Assembly: GCA_028278645.1 (NCBI GenBank)
Contig: JANQDZ010000057.1
Coordinates: forward strand, 37,679 to 101,678
Source: Longimicrobiales bacterium
GTDB lineage: Bacteria; Gemmatimonadota; Gemmatimonadetes; Longimicrobiales; Gaopeijiaceae
Length of the DNA stretch: 64,000 bases
Direction: 5' to 3'
In this document: piece after piece, positions 17,681 to 24,308 of the stretch
How the letters are laid out: each line of letters starts with the position of its first letter
Numbering within the stretch: position 1 is the first letter of the stretch
Notes under the pieces: model-generated
The model's input: the letters and a program-made list of their open reading frames with translations, nothing else
Databases searched by the model: none
What the model was told of the DNA's origin: nothing
Position numbers and translations under genes: made by a program

Positions 17681-19198
17681 ATGCCCAACAACATCGGCTT
17701 CGACAACGAGAAATACCTGAGGGAGCAAACAGCAGCCATCAACGAGCGGGTAGACCGCTTCAGCGACAAACTCTATCTGGAATTTGGTGGAAAGCTCCTT
17801 TTTGATTTCCACGCGTCGAGAGTCCTACCTGGGTTTGATCCAAATGTGAAGATGCGGCTCCTCCAGGGGCTAAGCGAACGAGCCGAGGTCATTCTTTGCA
17901 TCTACGCCGGGGATATCGAGAAGAAAAAGATGAGGGCGGATTTTGGCATCACCTACGATGCGGATGCCCTGAAGCTCATCGATGACCTGGAAGATCGGGG
18001 CGTCCCGGTGACGGCGGTTGTGATCACCCGCTATGAGGAACAGCCGGCGGCAGCGGCATTCAAAGCACAGCTCGAAAACCGGGGTGTCCAGGTCCACACG
18101 CACCGGTTCACCAAGGGGTATCCCACCGACGTGGACACGGTGGTGAGCGATCAGGGATACGGCGCCAACACGTATGTGGAGACCACAAAACCAATCGTGG
18201 TGATCACGGGACCGGGACCGGGGAGCGGGAAGCTAGCCACCTGCCTCTCCCAACTCTACCACGATCATCAGCGAGGCCTGAATTCCGGTTACGCCAAGTT
18301 TGAGACCTTCCCGATCTGGAACCTGCCGCTGAAACACCCGGTGAACTCCGCCTACGAGGCAGCCACGGCAGAGATGAAAGACGTGAACCAGATCGATCAT
18401 TTCCATCTCGAGGCCTACAACGAAAGCACCGTCAACTACAACCGTGACATAGAGGCTTTTCCCCTTCTGAAGAGAATTATCCAGCGGATCACGGGAGGTG
18501 AGTCCTTCTACGAATCTCCTACCGACATGGGTGTAAACCGGGCCGGTTTCGGGATCATCGACGACCAGGTCGTGAGGGAGGCAGGAAAGCAGGAGATCGT
18601 TCGGCGGTTCTTCCGGTACGGCTGCGAACACGCCATGGGCTTGGTAGACCGGGAGTCGGTGGAACGCATCGAGCTCCTCATGAATGACCTCGACCTGACC
18701 CCTGAGAGCCGAATCGTGGTTGGACCTGCCAGAGACGCGGCGAAACAGGCCAAGCTGGATGGGATGGGAAACGACGGGATTTTCTGCGGAGCGGCCATGG
18801 AACTGCCGGACGGGTCCATACTCACCGGGTACAACTCCCCCCGCCTCCACGCCGCCGCGAGCCTAATCCTCCATACCGCGAGTTATCTCGCCGGCGAGCC
18901 CAATGGCGAAGAGCTCCTCTCTCCGGAAGTCATTGACTCCATCAGCTATCTGAAAAAAGACGTTCTCGGGCGTAAGCGAATCAGCTTGGATGCGGAAGAA
19001 ACCCTGATCGCTCTCGGGATCAGCGCCACCAACGATCCAAAGGTCAAATCGGCAGTGGCCCAACTCCATCAATTCCAAGGATGTGAGGTCCACATGACGC
19101 ACATGCCTTCACCCGGCGATGAAGCCGGGCTGAGAAAGCTCGGCGTGAACCTGACGACCGAGCCGCGCTTTGCGTCGAAGCGGCTCTTCGTGAGCTGA
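17681..19198 (+). CDS. DUF1846 domain protein
   Basis: A 505-residue cytoplasmic protein. The start (NIGFDNEKYLREQTAAINERVDRF), the segment LYLEFGGKLLFDFHASRVLPGFDP and the P-loop-like ITGPGPGSGKLATCLSQLYHD near residues 180-200 mark the DUF1846 family, best known from Firmicutes and anaerobes. The biochemical function is not established; the glycine-rich loop suggests nucleotide or phosphate binding, but I infer no more than that. It is monocistronic, followed by a good intrinsic terminator. No strong Shine-Dalgarno sequence is visible. Confidence 0.9.
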   Translation: MPNNIGFDNEKYLREQTAAINERVDRFSDKLYLEFGGKLLFDFHASRVLPGFDPNVKMRLLQGLSERAEVILCIYAGDIEKKKMRADFGITYDADALKLIDDLEDRGVPVTAVVITRYEEQPAAAAFKAQLENRGVQVHTHRFTKGYPTDVDTVVSDQGYGANTYVETTKPIVVITGPGPGSGKLATCLSQLYHDHQRGLNSGYAKFETFPIWNLPLKHPVNSAYEAATAEMKDVNQIDHFHLEAYNESTVNYNRDIEAFPLLKRIIQRITGGESFYESPTDMGVNRAGFGIIDDQVVREAGKQEIVRRFFRYGCEHAMGLVDRESVERIELLMNDLDLTPESRIVVGPARDAAKQAKLDGMGNDGIFCGAAMELPDGSILTGYNSPRLHAAASLILHTASYLAGEPNGEELLSPEVIDSISYLKKDVLGRKRISLDAEETLIALGISATNDPKVKSAVAQLHQFQGCEVHMTHMPSPGDEAGLRKLGVNLTTEPRFASKRLFVS

Positions 19199-19240
19199 GG
19201 GGGGCCACCGAACCCATCGGTCCATTCCGACAAGAAGAAG

Positions 19241-19274
19241 CGGCGGCCCTCATTGTGAGGACCGCCGTTTTTTT
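19241..19274 (+). terminator. Rho-independent terminator after the DUF1846 gene
   Basis: A twelve-pair stem with one mismatch (CGGCGGCCCTCA against TGAGGACCGCCG) and a three-base loop is followed by seven T. It lies 42 bases after the stop codon. In the opposite direction the stem is followed only by a mixed C/T tract, so termination of the converging DsrK-like gene would be weak. Confidence 0.88.
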
Positions 19275-19291
19275 GCCACGGAAGGCAGGCT

Positions 19292-20647
19292 TCAAGCCGT
19301 ATAATCGACCCGATCCGCAGCCTTCCCATTGATGAGGATGGACCGGGAGAGCATGTCATGGACCCCCCCAACCTCGATCTGCTCCTCGTGGTGTTCCATG
19401 AGCTGAGTCAGCTGCCGTTTGCAGTTGGAGCAGGCGGTGGCGACGTAGACCGCACCGGTATCCCGGATTTGGTCCATTTTTTTCTTCCCGGACACTTCCA
19501 TCCGGAATTCGATAATGTCATCCATGGCCGACAAGCCGCCACCTCCACCGCAGCACCAGTTCTCGCCTCGGTTCGGGTACATCTCCCGGAAGTCCTGACA
19601 TGAGGCTTCGAGGATGGCCCGGGGCTCGTCTACGATGTTGCAGGACCGACCGAAGTTGCATGGATCGTGGTATGTGACGGGCTGCGGGTTCTTGGACTTG
19701 TCGAACTCGATCAGCCCTTCCTTGATCCGGTCCGCCGTCCACGGCATGCAGTTCTCGACCTTAAAGGGCAGGTCACCCCACCACCCTGACTTCTCCATCA
19801 TCATCTTCATGATACGGTAGGCGTGCCCACACTCTCCCATGAGCATCACGTCGCACTCGAGCTCCTTCGCCGTATCCACGTATAGCTTGTTGTCGGTCTT
19901 CATGTCACCGTCGTTACCGGTGAACAGGCCGTAATTCGCTCCGTCGAAGCACTTGGAGCTCATGGTCCAGTCGTCGGCCATTCCCAGGACGTGGAAGACC
20001 TTTGCCACACCCATGGTCGCCTCCGGATTGACCAATACGTCGCCGGAGGGAGGCACGTAGAAGTACTTGGCTCCGACCTTGTCGATGGGGATTTTGATTG
20101 GGGTGCCGTGCTCTTCCTCCATCTCCTCCTCGAGGAAGTCGATAGCGGCCCGGAAGGCCGACTCTCCCGCTCCGTCCGTATTCCCCGTCTCCAGAGAGAT
20201 GGCAACAACCTTAGCCATGGTGTCGGGCGTCATGCCGAGCTTATCCAGAATCGCCCGACCCTTCCGTGTGATGACAGAGTGGTCGATCCCGAACGGACAG
20301 AAGGTGGCACACCGACGGCAACCGGTGCACTCGTACCAGATCTTCTGCCAATCTTCGAGGTCGTCCGGATCAAAATCCTCGGCACCCGCTAGTTTGCCGA
20401 ACAGCTTTCCGGATGTGGTGTTGTACTTGTTGTAGATCCGACGGATGATGTCTGTCCGTTCGGCCGGGTTGAACCGCTTCTCGCTCTTTCCGTAGTAAAC
20501 CGGACAGACCGAAGCACAGGTCCCACACTTCGCGCACATTTCCATGTACATGCGCATGGACCTCGGGCCGTCTTTGATGGCGCTGATGGAATCGACGACG
20601 GTCTTTTTGATTTCTTCTCTGGTAAGTTCAGTGTCGGAATCAGACAT
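19292..20647 (-). CDS. DsrK/HdrD-like iron-sulfur protein (CCG-domain heterodisulfide reductase family)
   Basis: Predicted cytoplasmic redox subunit of 451 residues. Two [4Fe-4S] motifs near residues 38-48 and 106-116 (CAKCGTCASVCPV, CTGCRRCATFCPFG) precede a C-terminal CCG domain (DPCNFGRSC, then NWCCGGGGGL, then CSNCKRQ), the ligand set of the non-cubane cluster that reduces disulfides in HdrB/HdrD and DsrK. An earlier half-site (SSKCFDGAN, MGECGH) is degenerate. It follows the DsrM-like gene by 19 bases. In the DsrMKJOP complex, DsrK reduces DsrC trisulfide; here the likely partners are the DsrC-like proteins encoded upstream and divergently. No dsrJ, O or P is nearby. Confidence 0.88.
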   Translation of the reverse strand: MSDSDTELTREEIKKTVVDSISAIKDGPRSMRMYMEMCAKCGTCASVCPVYYGKSEKRFNPAERTDIIRRIYNKYNTTSGKLFGKLAGAEDFDPDDLEDWQKIWYECTGCRRCATFCPFGIDHSVITRKGRAILDKLGMTPDTMAKVVAISLETGNTDGAGESAFRAAIDFLEEEMEEEHGTPIKIPIDKVGAKYFYVPPSGDVLVNPEATMGVAKVFHVLGMADDWTMSSKCFDGANYGLFTGNDGDMKTDNKLYVDTAKELECDVMLMGECGHAYRIMKMMMEKSGWWGDLPFKVENCMPWTADRIKEGLIEFDKSKNPQPVTYHDPCNFGRSCNIVDEPRAILEASCQDFREMYPNRGENWCCGGGGGLSAMDDIIEFRMEVSGKKKMDQIRDTGAVYVATACSNCKRQLTQLMEHHEEQIEVGGVHDMLSRSILINGKAADRVDYTA

Positions 20648-20666
20648 GGTTATCTCCCCTCCCCCC

Positions 20667-21389
20667 TCATTGCTTCCGGATGAGTTGATGAGTGAAGAAG
20701 ATCCCCCCGAAGTGGAGGATCTTGCTGAACGGGATGTACATGAGGAGCAAGAGGGCCAGGCACATGTGAGTCAGGAATACACCGTTTTGCAGAGCCGCGG
20801 CGTCGGCCACTCCGCCGAAGGTGGCGAGGTTCGCGAAGTACTCCCGGGTCAAGGCCAGGTCGAAGTGTTCAGGCGCAAACCTCATCATGTTCCCGGTGAT
20901 GACGATGGCTCCGATCAGGGATAGGGCCAGAATGTCACCCACGCTGGTGATTTCCCTCACCCGAGGGAGCAGCAATCGGCGGACCAAAAGAATCACCGCC
21001 GTGACCAGGATCAGGATCCCAGCCGCGCCACCGGCACCACTGGACATCCCTTGGATGCCGGCTTCGGTCATACCCAGGGTCATGAACACCTGGTCGATGT
21101 TCGAGACCACCCGAAGGTGGCCGAGAAAAATCAGAGCCAAAACGACGTGGAAGCCCCATGCAAAAACCCAGAGGGGCTTATCGCCTTTGTAGAGGCTCCT
21201 AAAAAACACCGCCTCCTTTGCGGTGTTGATGGCGTTGGCTTTTCCCTCGGGAGAAGGAGCTGGAAAGAGCGTCATGGCCGGGGCCGGGAGTTTCATCCAA
21301 CTCCTTACCCGCCACACCATGGCCACCACGAAGACAAGGACCGCCACGTATGGCAGCACCCCGCCTATGAAGAACCTTAGAATATCCAT
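20667..21389 (-). CDS. DsrM/NarI-like cytochrome b membrane subunit
   Basis: A 240-residue membrane protein with about six hydrophobic segments and the NarI-type layout of a short N-terminal helix followed by a five-helix core. His residues in two helices (FAWGFHVVLALIFLGHL; LTHMCLALLLLMYIPFSKILHFGG) are placed as haem b ligands in NarI and DsrM. It is presumed to exchange electrons with the quinone pool and pass them to the adjacent DsrK-like subunit, together forming a minimal DsrMK module. A 92-base spacer with two stem-loops separates it from the DsrC-like gene. Confidence 0.85.
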   Translation of the reverse strand: MDILRFFIGGVLPYVAVLVFVVAMVWRVRSWMKLPAPAMTLFPAPSPEGKANAINTAKEAVFFRSLYKGDKPLWVFAWGFHVVLALIFLGHLRVVSNIDQVFMTLGMTEAGIQGMSSGAGGAAGILILVTAVILLVRRLLLPRVREITSVGDILALSLIGAIVITGNMMRFAPEHFDLALTREYFANLATFGGVADAAALQNGVFLTHMCLALLLLMYIPFSKILHFGGIFFTHQLIRKQ

Positions 21390-21405
21390 CAGCCCGTTCC
21401 TTTTT

Positions 21406-21467
21406 CGAGCCCCTGCTCGGGGGTTGGTGTTCTCAGCCTCTCAGTTTTTTGGGCGCCAAACGCGCCC
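21406..21467 (-). other. Two intercistronic stem-loops between the DsrC-like and DsrM-like genes
   Basis: One hairpin is GGGCGC-CAAAC-GCGCCC at 21451-21467, a perfect six-pair stem. The second is CGAGC-CCCT-GCTCG at 21406-21419, a five-pair stem. On the minus-strand transcript both are followed by A runs and not U runs, so they are not intrinsic terminators. They could protect the upstream DsrC-like mRNA end or mark a processing point. Confidence 0.4.
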
Positions 21468-21481
21468 GGTGCCGCTTGGCC

Positions 21482-21805
21482 TCAGGAGCATCCCGGGGGC
21501 CTGGGCAAGCCAGACAACCGGTAGGCCCCTTTCACCATTCCGCAGGGAAACAGCTCACAGATGTCCGCTGAGCTCAGCCCCGTCTCCTGGTGGACTTTGA
21601 TCACCGGTGGACCGAGGCCGTAGGTCTTGTAGTAGCTCTGGACGAATTCGATGACCTTCCAGTGATCGTCGGTGAGGTCACCGACTCCGTGCTCGATGGC
21701 CAGCCTCTGGGCTTCGGCACGGTTCCAATCCTCCATGGTTTTGAGGAACCCGTTGGGTCCCAGATCGGGTACCGGGTGAGCTTCCTGGTTCTCCATCATG
21801 ATCAT
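21482..21805 (-). CDS. Single-domain DsrC-like protein keeping CysA but not CysB
   Basis: Small soluble sulfur-carrier family protein, 107 residues from the ATG at 21805 (an in-frame TTG at 21814 and ATGs at 21799 and 21796 are alternatives). It has the DsrC/TusE fold signature (NGFLKTMEDWNRAEAQRLA, DLTDDHWKVIEFVQSYY, ELFP, LSGLPRPPGCS). The penultimate Cys106 matches the DsrC CysA. Eleven residues before it, where DsrC has CysB in a GAC motif, this protein has GAY (Tyr95). Extra cysteines are at 83 and 88 (ICELFPC). CysA-only members include TusE and regulatory DsrC homologues, so it need not act with dissimilatory sulfite reductase. It sits between the regulator and the DsrMK-like genes. 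Confidence 0.9.
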   Translation of the reverse strand: MIMMENQEAHPVPDLGPNGFLKTMEDWNRAEAQRLAIEHGVGDLTDDHWKVIEFVQSYYKTYGLGPPVIKVHQETGLSSADICELFPCGMVKGAYRLSGLPRPPGCS

Positions 21806-21850
21806 TGCTCTCAACCTTTCGGGTTGGGCCGTGGATCGATGAGCCCGGTG

Positions 21851-22630
21851 TCAGACGCACTCCACCGGGAAGCTTTCTATGACCGCTTGGATTTGTGCCA
21901 GATCGAAGGGTTTCTCAATTCGTCCAGCGATGAAGGAGCTACCGTTCAGGGAGCCCTTTCTATTGGACCGCCCGCGGCGCACGGCCGCCACAGTCTTGAG
22001 GCCAGGTAGTCGAGGGTCGCGGGCAAGGCTTTCCAGGAGTCCGTTTTCCCGGGCCGCCGTGAACTCCAGGTCCACAACAGCAAAAGCGGGGAGGAAGGTC
22101 TCCACCGCTGCGGAGGCCTCGTAGGCGTTACGTGCGAAACGAAGGACGATGCCCTCATCTGCTTCTGCTTCGAGCCGTTCCCTCAGGTCCGGGTCGGATG
22201 AGACGATCAGTACGTTGGTGGGAAGCCCCACTACCCGCCGGTAGTATGCACAGTCGTCACAGGAGGTCGGGCAAAAGCGGCGGGCGTGACCGCTGTCGAT
22301 TCCCAGGGTAGCGATCTGGAAACACCAGGAGGCTCTCACGCGATAAACGACGCAGTTCACGCACTCGTCCCGGACGGCGCCACCCTCACTCAGGTATTCC
22401 CAACACCGGAGAGGTGCATCGCCTGGGGGCCGCTCGAGTTTGAGGTTTGGGGTCTTTTGCTGACTGAGGAGGGGGCGGAGCTTCTCCAGCTTGATCCGGT
22501 AGTGGCCTCCCGGGGTCCGGATCCCTTCCAGCCGTCCGGTCCTGATCCAGTTCAAAACCGTGGCCGGGGTGACGGCGCACATCTGAGCCGCCTGTCCGGT
22601 AGTAAGCCATGTTCGACCTTGGTCTTCCAT
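21851..22630 (-). CDS. Regulator with HTH, seven-cysteine module and receiver-like domain (copy 1)
   Basis: The 259-residue product starts at ATG 22630, which has GGTG upstream; a GTG at 22639 is the alternative. Residues 8-50 form a MerR/excisionase-type winged HTH (LTTGQAAQMCAVTPATVLNWIRTGRLEGIRTPGG). Residues 76-127 hold seven Cys with spacing C-x13-C-x2-C-x9-C-x16-C-x3-C-x2-C, starting CWEY and ending CAYY, suggesting an iron-sulfur or zinc site. Residues 138-259 look like a receiver fold (TNVLIVSSD, AVVDLEF, IEKPFD) and retain the Lys-Pro of receivers. The same architecture and exact Cys spacing occur in the divergent gene. It likely controls the Dsr-like genes downstream. No function is established for this architecture to my knowledge. 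Confidence 0.85.
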   Translation of the reverse strand: MEDQGRTWLTTGQAAQMCAVTPATVLNWIRTGRLEGIRTPGGHYRIKLEKLRPLLSQQKTPNLKLERPPGDAPLRCWEYLSEGGAVRDECVNCVVYRVRASWCFQIATLGIDSGHARRFCPTSCDDCAYYRRVVGLPTNVLIVSSDPDLRERLEAEADEGIVLRFARNAYEASAAVETFLPAFAVVDLEFTAARENGLLESLARDPRLPGLKTVAAVRRGRSNRKGSLNGSSFIAGRIEKPFDLAQIQAVIESFPVECV

Positions 22631-22644
22631 ACGAATCACCCATC

Positions 22645-22783
22645 GGGTTTTATGGATTCGCGCAGACCACTTGATTCATTTTTCGAGAAATTACATACTA
22701 AAACGCCGATTGTCAACCACATTGAACAGAAAAAACAATAAAAACGTATCGACTATTGACATTCGTCTTGGGTTTATGGATTT
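22645..22783. repeat. Direct repeat in the divergent promoter region, possible operator
   Basis: GGGTTTTATGGATT at 22645-22658 and GGGTTTATGGATT at 22770-22782 differ by one T and lie 125 bases apart, one close to each of the divergent regulator genes. Because the two regulators have near-identical HTH recognition regions, a shared binding site is plausible. This could also be chance in an AT-richer region. Confidence 0.3.
22688..22716 (-). promoter_or_regulatory. Sigma-70-type promoter for regulator copy 1 and the DsrC-DsrM-DsrK-like genes
   Basis: On the minus strand TTGACA (22716-22711) is followed after exactly 17 bases by TAATTT (22693-22688). This leaves a leader of about 50 bases before the ATG at 22630. 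The surrounding 100 bases are clearly AT-richer than the genes on either side. Confidence 0.6.
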
Positions 22784-22784
22784 T
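22756..22784 (+). promoter_or_regulatory. Candidate promoter for regulator copy 2 and the tandem DsrC gene
   Basis: A perfect TTGACA lies at 22756-22761. The hexamer 17 bases on (GATTTT) is a poor -10. This -35 and the minus-strand one form an imperfect inverted repeat (GATTGTCAA at 22708-22716 against TTGACATTC at 22756-22764), so the two promoters face away from each other across about 40 bases. The poor -10 suggests that transcription needs an activator. Confidence 0.35.
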
Positions 22785-22835
22785 GCGTTGTAGTGCTTTT
22801 CCGCGTTTAAACTCATCGAATGGAAAAAACACTTC

Positions 22836-23633
22836 ATGGCAGGGAACAAACCCGAGCTCCTTAGCACCGGCGAGGTTGCACGACTCTGTGGGGTCACCCG
22901 TGACGCGGTTCTGAAATGGATCAAGAAGGGGAAGCTCCCCGCCACGCAAACGCCTGGGGGCCACTTCCGCATTCCCAGGGAAGCGTGTCAGGGCATGGCC
23001 ATGGAAGGGCCACACGAGAAACCCGTGGTGACCCATGAAGGCGAGCCAGCCGAATCTGGACCTCTTCGCTGTTGGGAATATTTCGGGGACGATGGTTCTC
23101 CTCGGGAGGTCTGCGAGAGCTGCCTCGTCTATTTGGCTCGGGCCCAAAACTGCTTTCGACTGGCCGAATTGGGGGAAGAGTCTGGCCATCGACTCCACTT
23201 CTGTCGGCATGATTGCCGCACGTGCGCCTACTACCGTGCCTGCCAGGGCCTGGCCACTGAAGTCCTGCTGATCACCAGGGATGAAGGTCTCATTCGCCGT
23301 GTGGAGGCTGGAATCGATCCGGAGCTGGTATCGATGCGTTTTGCCAGGTCCGGGTACGAGGGATCAGCGATCATCTCCACCTTCAGTCCAGCCCTGATCA
23401 TTATGGACAGTGATCTGACGGAGGTTCGAACCGGGCTTCTCCCCGAGTCGATCCTGGGCGATGAGCGAATCCCTGCCGTTCGTGTGGTCGTGGCATGCAG
23501 AAGAGGGCACGAAGACCTTTTCCAGGGAACCCCGGTTCATCGGATCCCTGCCCCCTTCACCTCCGATGAAGTAAGCGCGCTAGCTGAAGAGGTGGTCCAG
23601 AACCACTCCGGGGCCCCACGGGATGTAGCCTGA
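22836..23633 (+). CDS. Regulator with HTH, seven-cysteine module and receiver-like domain (copy 2)
   Basis: A 265-residue paralogue of the divergent regulator. HTH residues 9-46 (LSTGEVARLCGVTRDAVLKWIKKGKLPATQTPGG) match copy 1 closely. Its cysteines at 79, 93, 96, 106, 123, 127 and 130 reproduce the spacing of copy 1 exactly, with CWEY, SGH, FC and CAYY also shared. The C-terminal receiver-like domain (VLLITRDE, LIIMDSD) has lost the Lys of the K-P motif (IPAPF here, IEKPF in copy 1), so phosphorylation-type switching is unlikely, at least in this copy. It precedes the tandem DsrC gene by 21 bases. Activator, repressor or redox sensor are all possible. Confidence 0.85.
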   Translation: MAGNKPELLSTGEVARLCGVTRDAVLKWIKKGKLPATQTPGGHFRIPREACQGMAMEGPHEKPVVTHEGEPAESGPLRCWEYFGDDGSPREVCESCLVYLARAQNCFRLAELGEESGHRLHFCRHDCRTCAYYRACQGLATEVLLITRDEGLIRRVEAGIDPELVSMRFARSGYEGSAIISTFSPALIIMDSDLTEVRTGLLPESILGDERIPAVRVVVACRRGHEDLFQGTPVHRIPAPFTSDEVSALAEEVVQNHSGAPRDVA

Positions 23634-23654
23634 CTTCCATGAATGGAGGCTCGA

Positions 23655-24302
23655 ATGGGCCAGGTGAGCTTTAAGGGAGAGACCTACAGCCTGGACAAGC
23701 ACGGGTTCCTCGATCCACCTGAGCAGTGGAATGAGGATTTCGCAGAGGGCATGGCCAAAATGGTCGGGATCACCAAGGGGCTGACCGATCGTCATTGGCA
23801 TATCATCAACTACCTCAGGAAGAAATTCCTCGAAGAAGAGACGGTCCCGGTGGTGGTGATGGCGTGCAGTGAGAACAAGATGCGGCTGTCTGAGCTCAGA
23901 TACCTCTTTCCAGCCGGATACCATCGGGGGGCCTGCAAGATCGCCGGCATCAACCACCGTTTCATGTACGAGACCAACTATTGGCTCACGTACGAGACCT
24001 GGGCTCCCCTCAAACCCAGGTATGACCTGGACCAGGTCGGCTTTCTGAAGGACTATCAACGGTGGGACGAAGACTTCGTAGAAACCCTCATGGGGCAGTT
24101 GGATCCACCGGCAACCCCGACGGAGAGACACCTTCAGGTGGTTCGATTCCTGAGAAACTACTTCGTTGTGAACGGAGTGATCCCGGCGGTCTTTGAGGCG
24201 TGCACCGCAAACGACCTGACCTTGGAGGAGTTGAAGGAACTCTTCCCCGCCGGATACCGTAGGGGAGCTTGCAGGATGGCCGGCCTCCCGTTTTACGGGT
24301 AA
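23655..24302 (+). CDS. Tandem DsrC-domain fusion keeping CysB in both halves and lacking CysA
   Basis: Start at ATG 23655 because TGGAGG lies five bases upstream (an ATG at 23643 is the alternative), giving 215 residues. Two complete DsrC/TusE domains are joined. Domain 1 runs from about residue 5 to 105 (DKHGFLDPPEQWNEDFAE to LFPAGYHRGACKIAG) and domain 2 from about 120 to 215 (DLDQVGFLKDYQRWDEDFVE to LFPAGYRRGACRMAGLPFYG). Cys94 and Cys206 are at the CysB position. The CysA position is Tyr in domain 1, and domain 2 stops before reaching it. Each half has another Cys 23 residues before CysB (71 and 183). It is complementary to the CysA-only protein at 21482-21805. Confidence 0.9.
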   Translation: MGQVSFKGETYSLDKHGFLDPPEQWNEDFAEGMAKMVGITKGLTDRHWHIINYLRKKFLEEETVPVVVMACSENKMRLSELRYLFPAGYHRGACKIAGINHRFMYETNYWLTYETWAPLKPRYDLDQVGFLKDYQRWDEDFVETLMGQLDPPATPTERHLQVVRFLRNYFVVNGVIPAVFEACTANDLTLEELKELFPAGYRRGACRMAGLPFYG

Positions 24303-24308
24303 CCGGCT

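Noticed and set aside
21482..24302. Reading the two odd DsrC-like proteins as decaying pseudogenes
   Set aside because: Both frames are intact with normal domain motifs and plausible starts, and the cysteine losses are specific and complementary, with no scattered changes.
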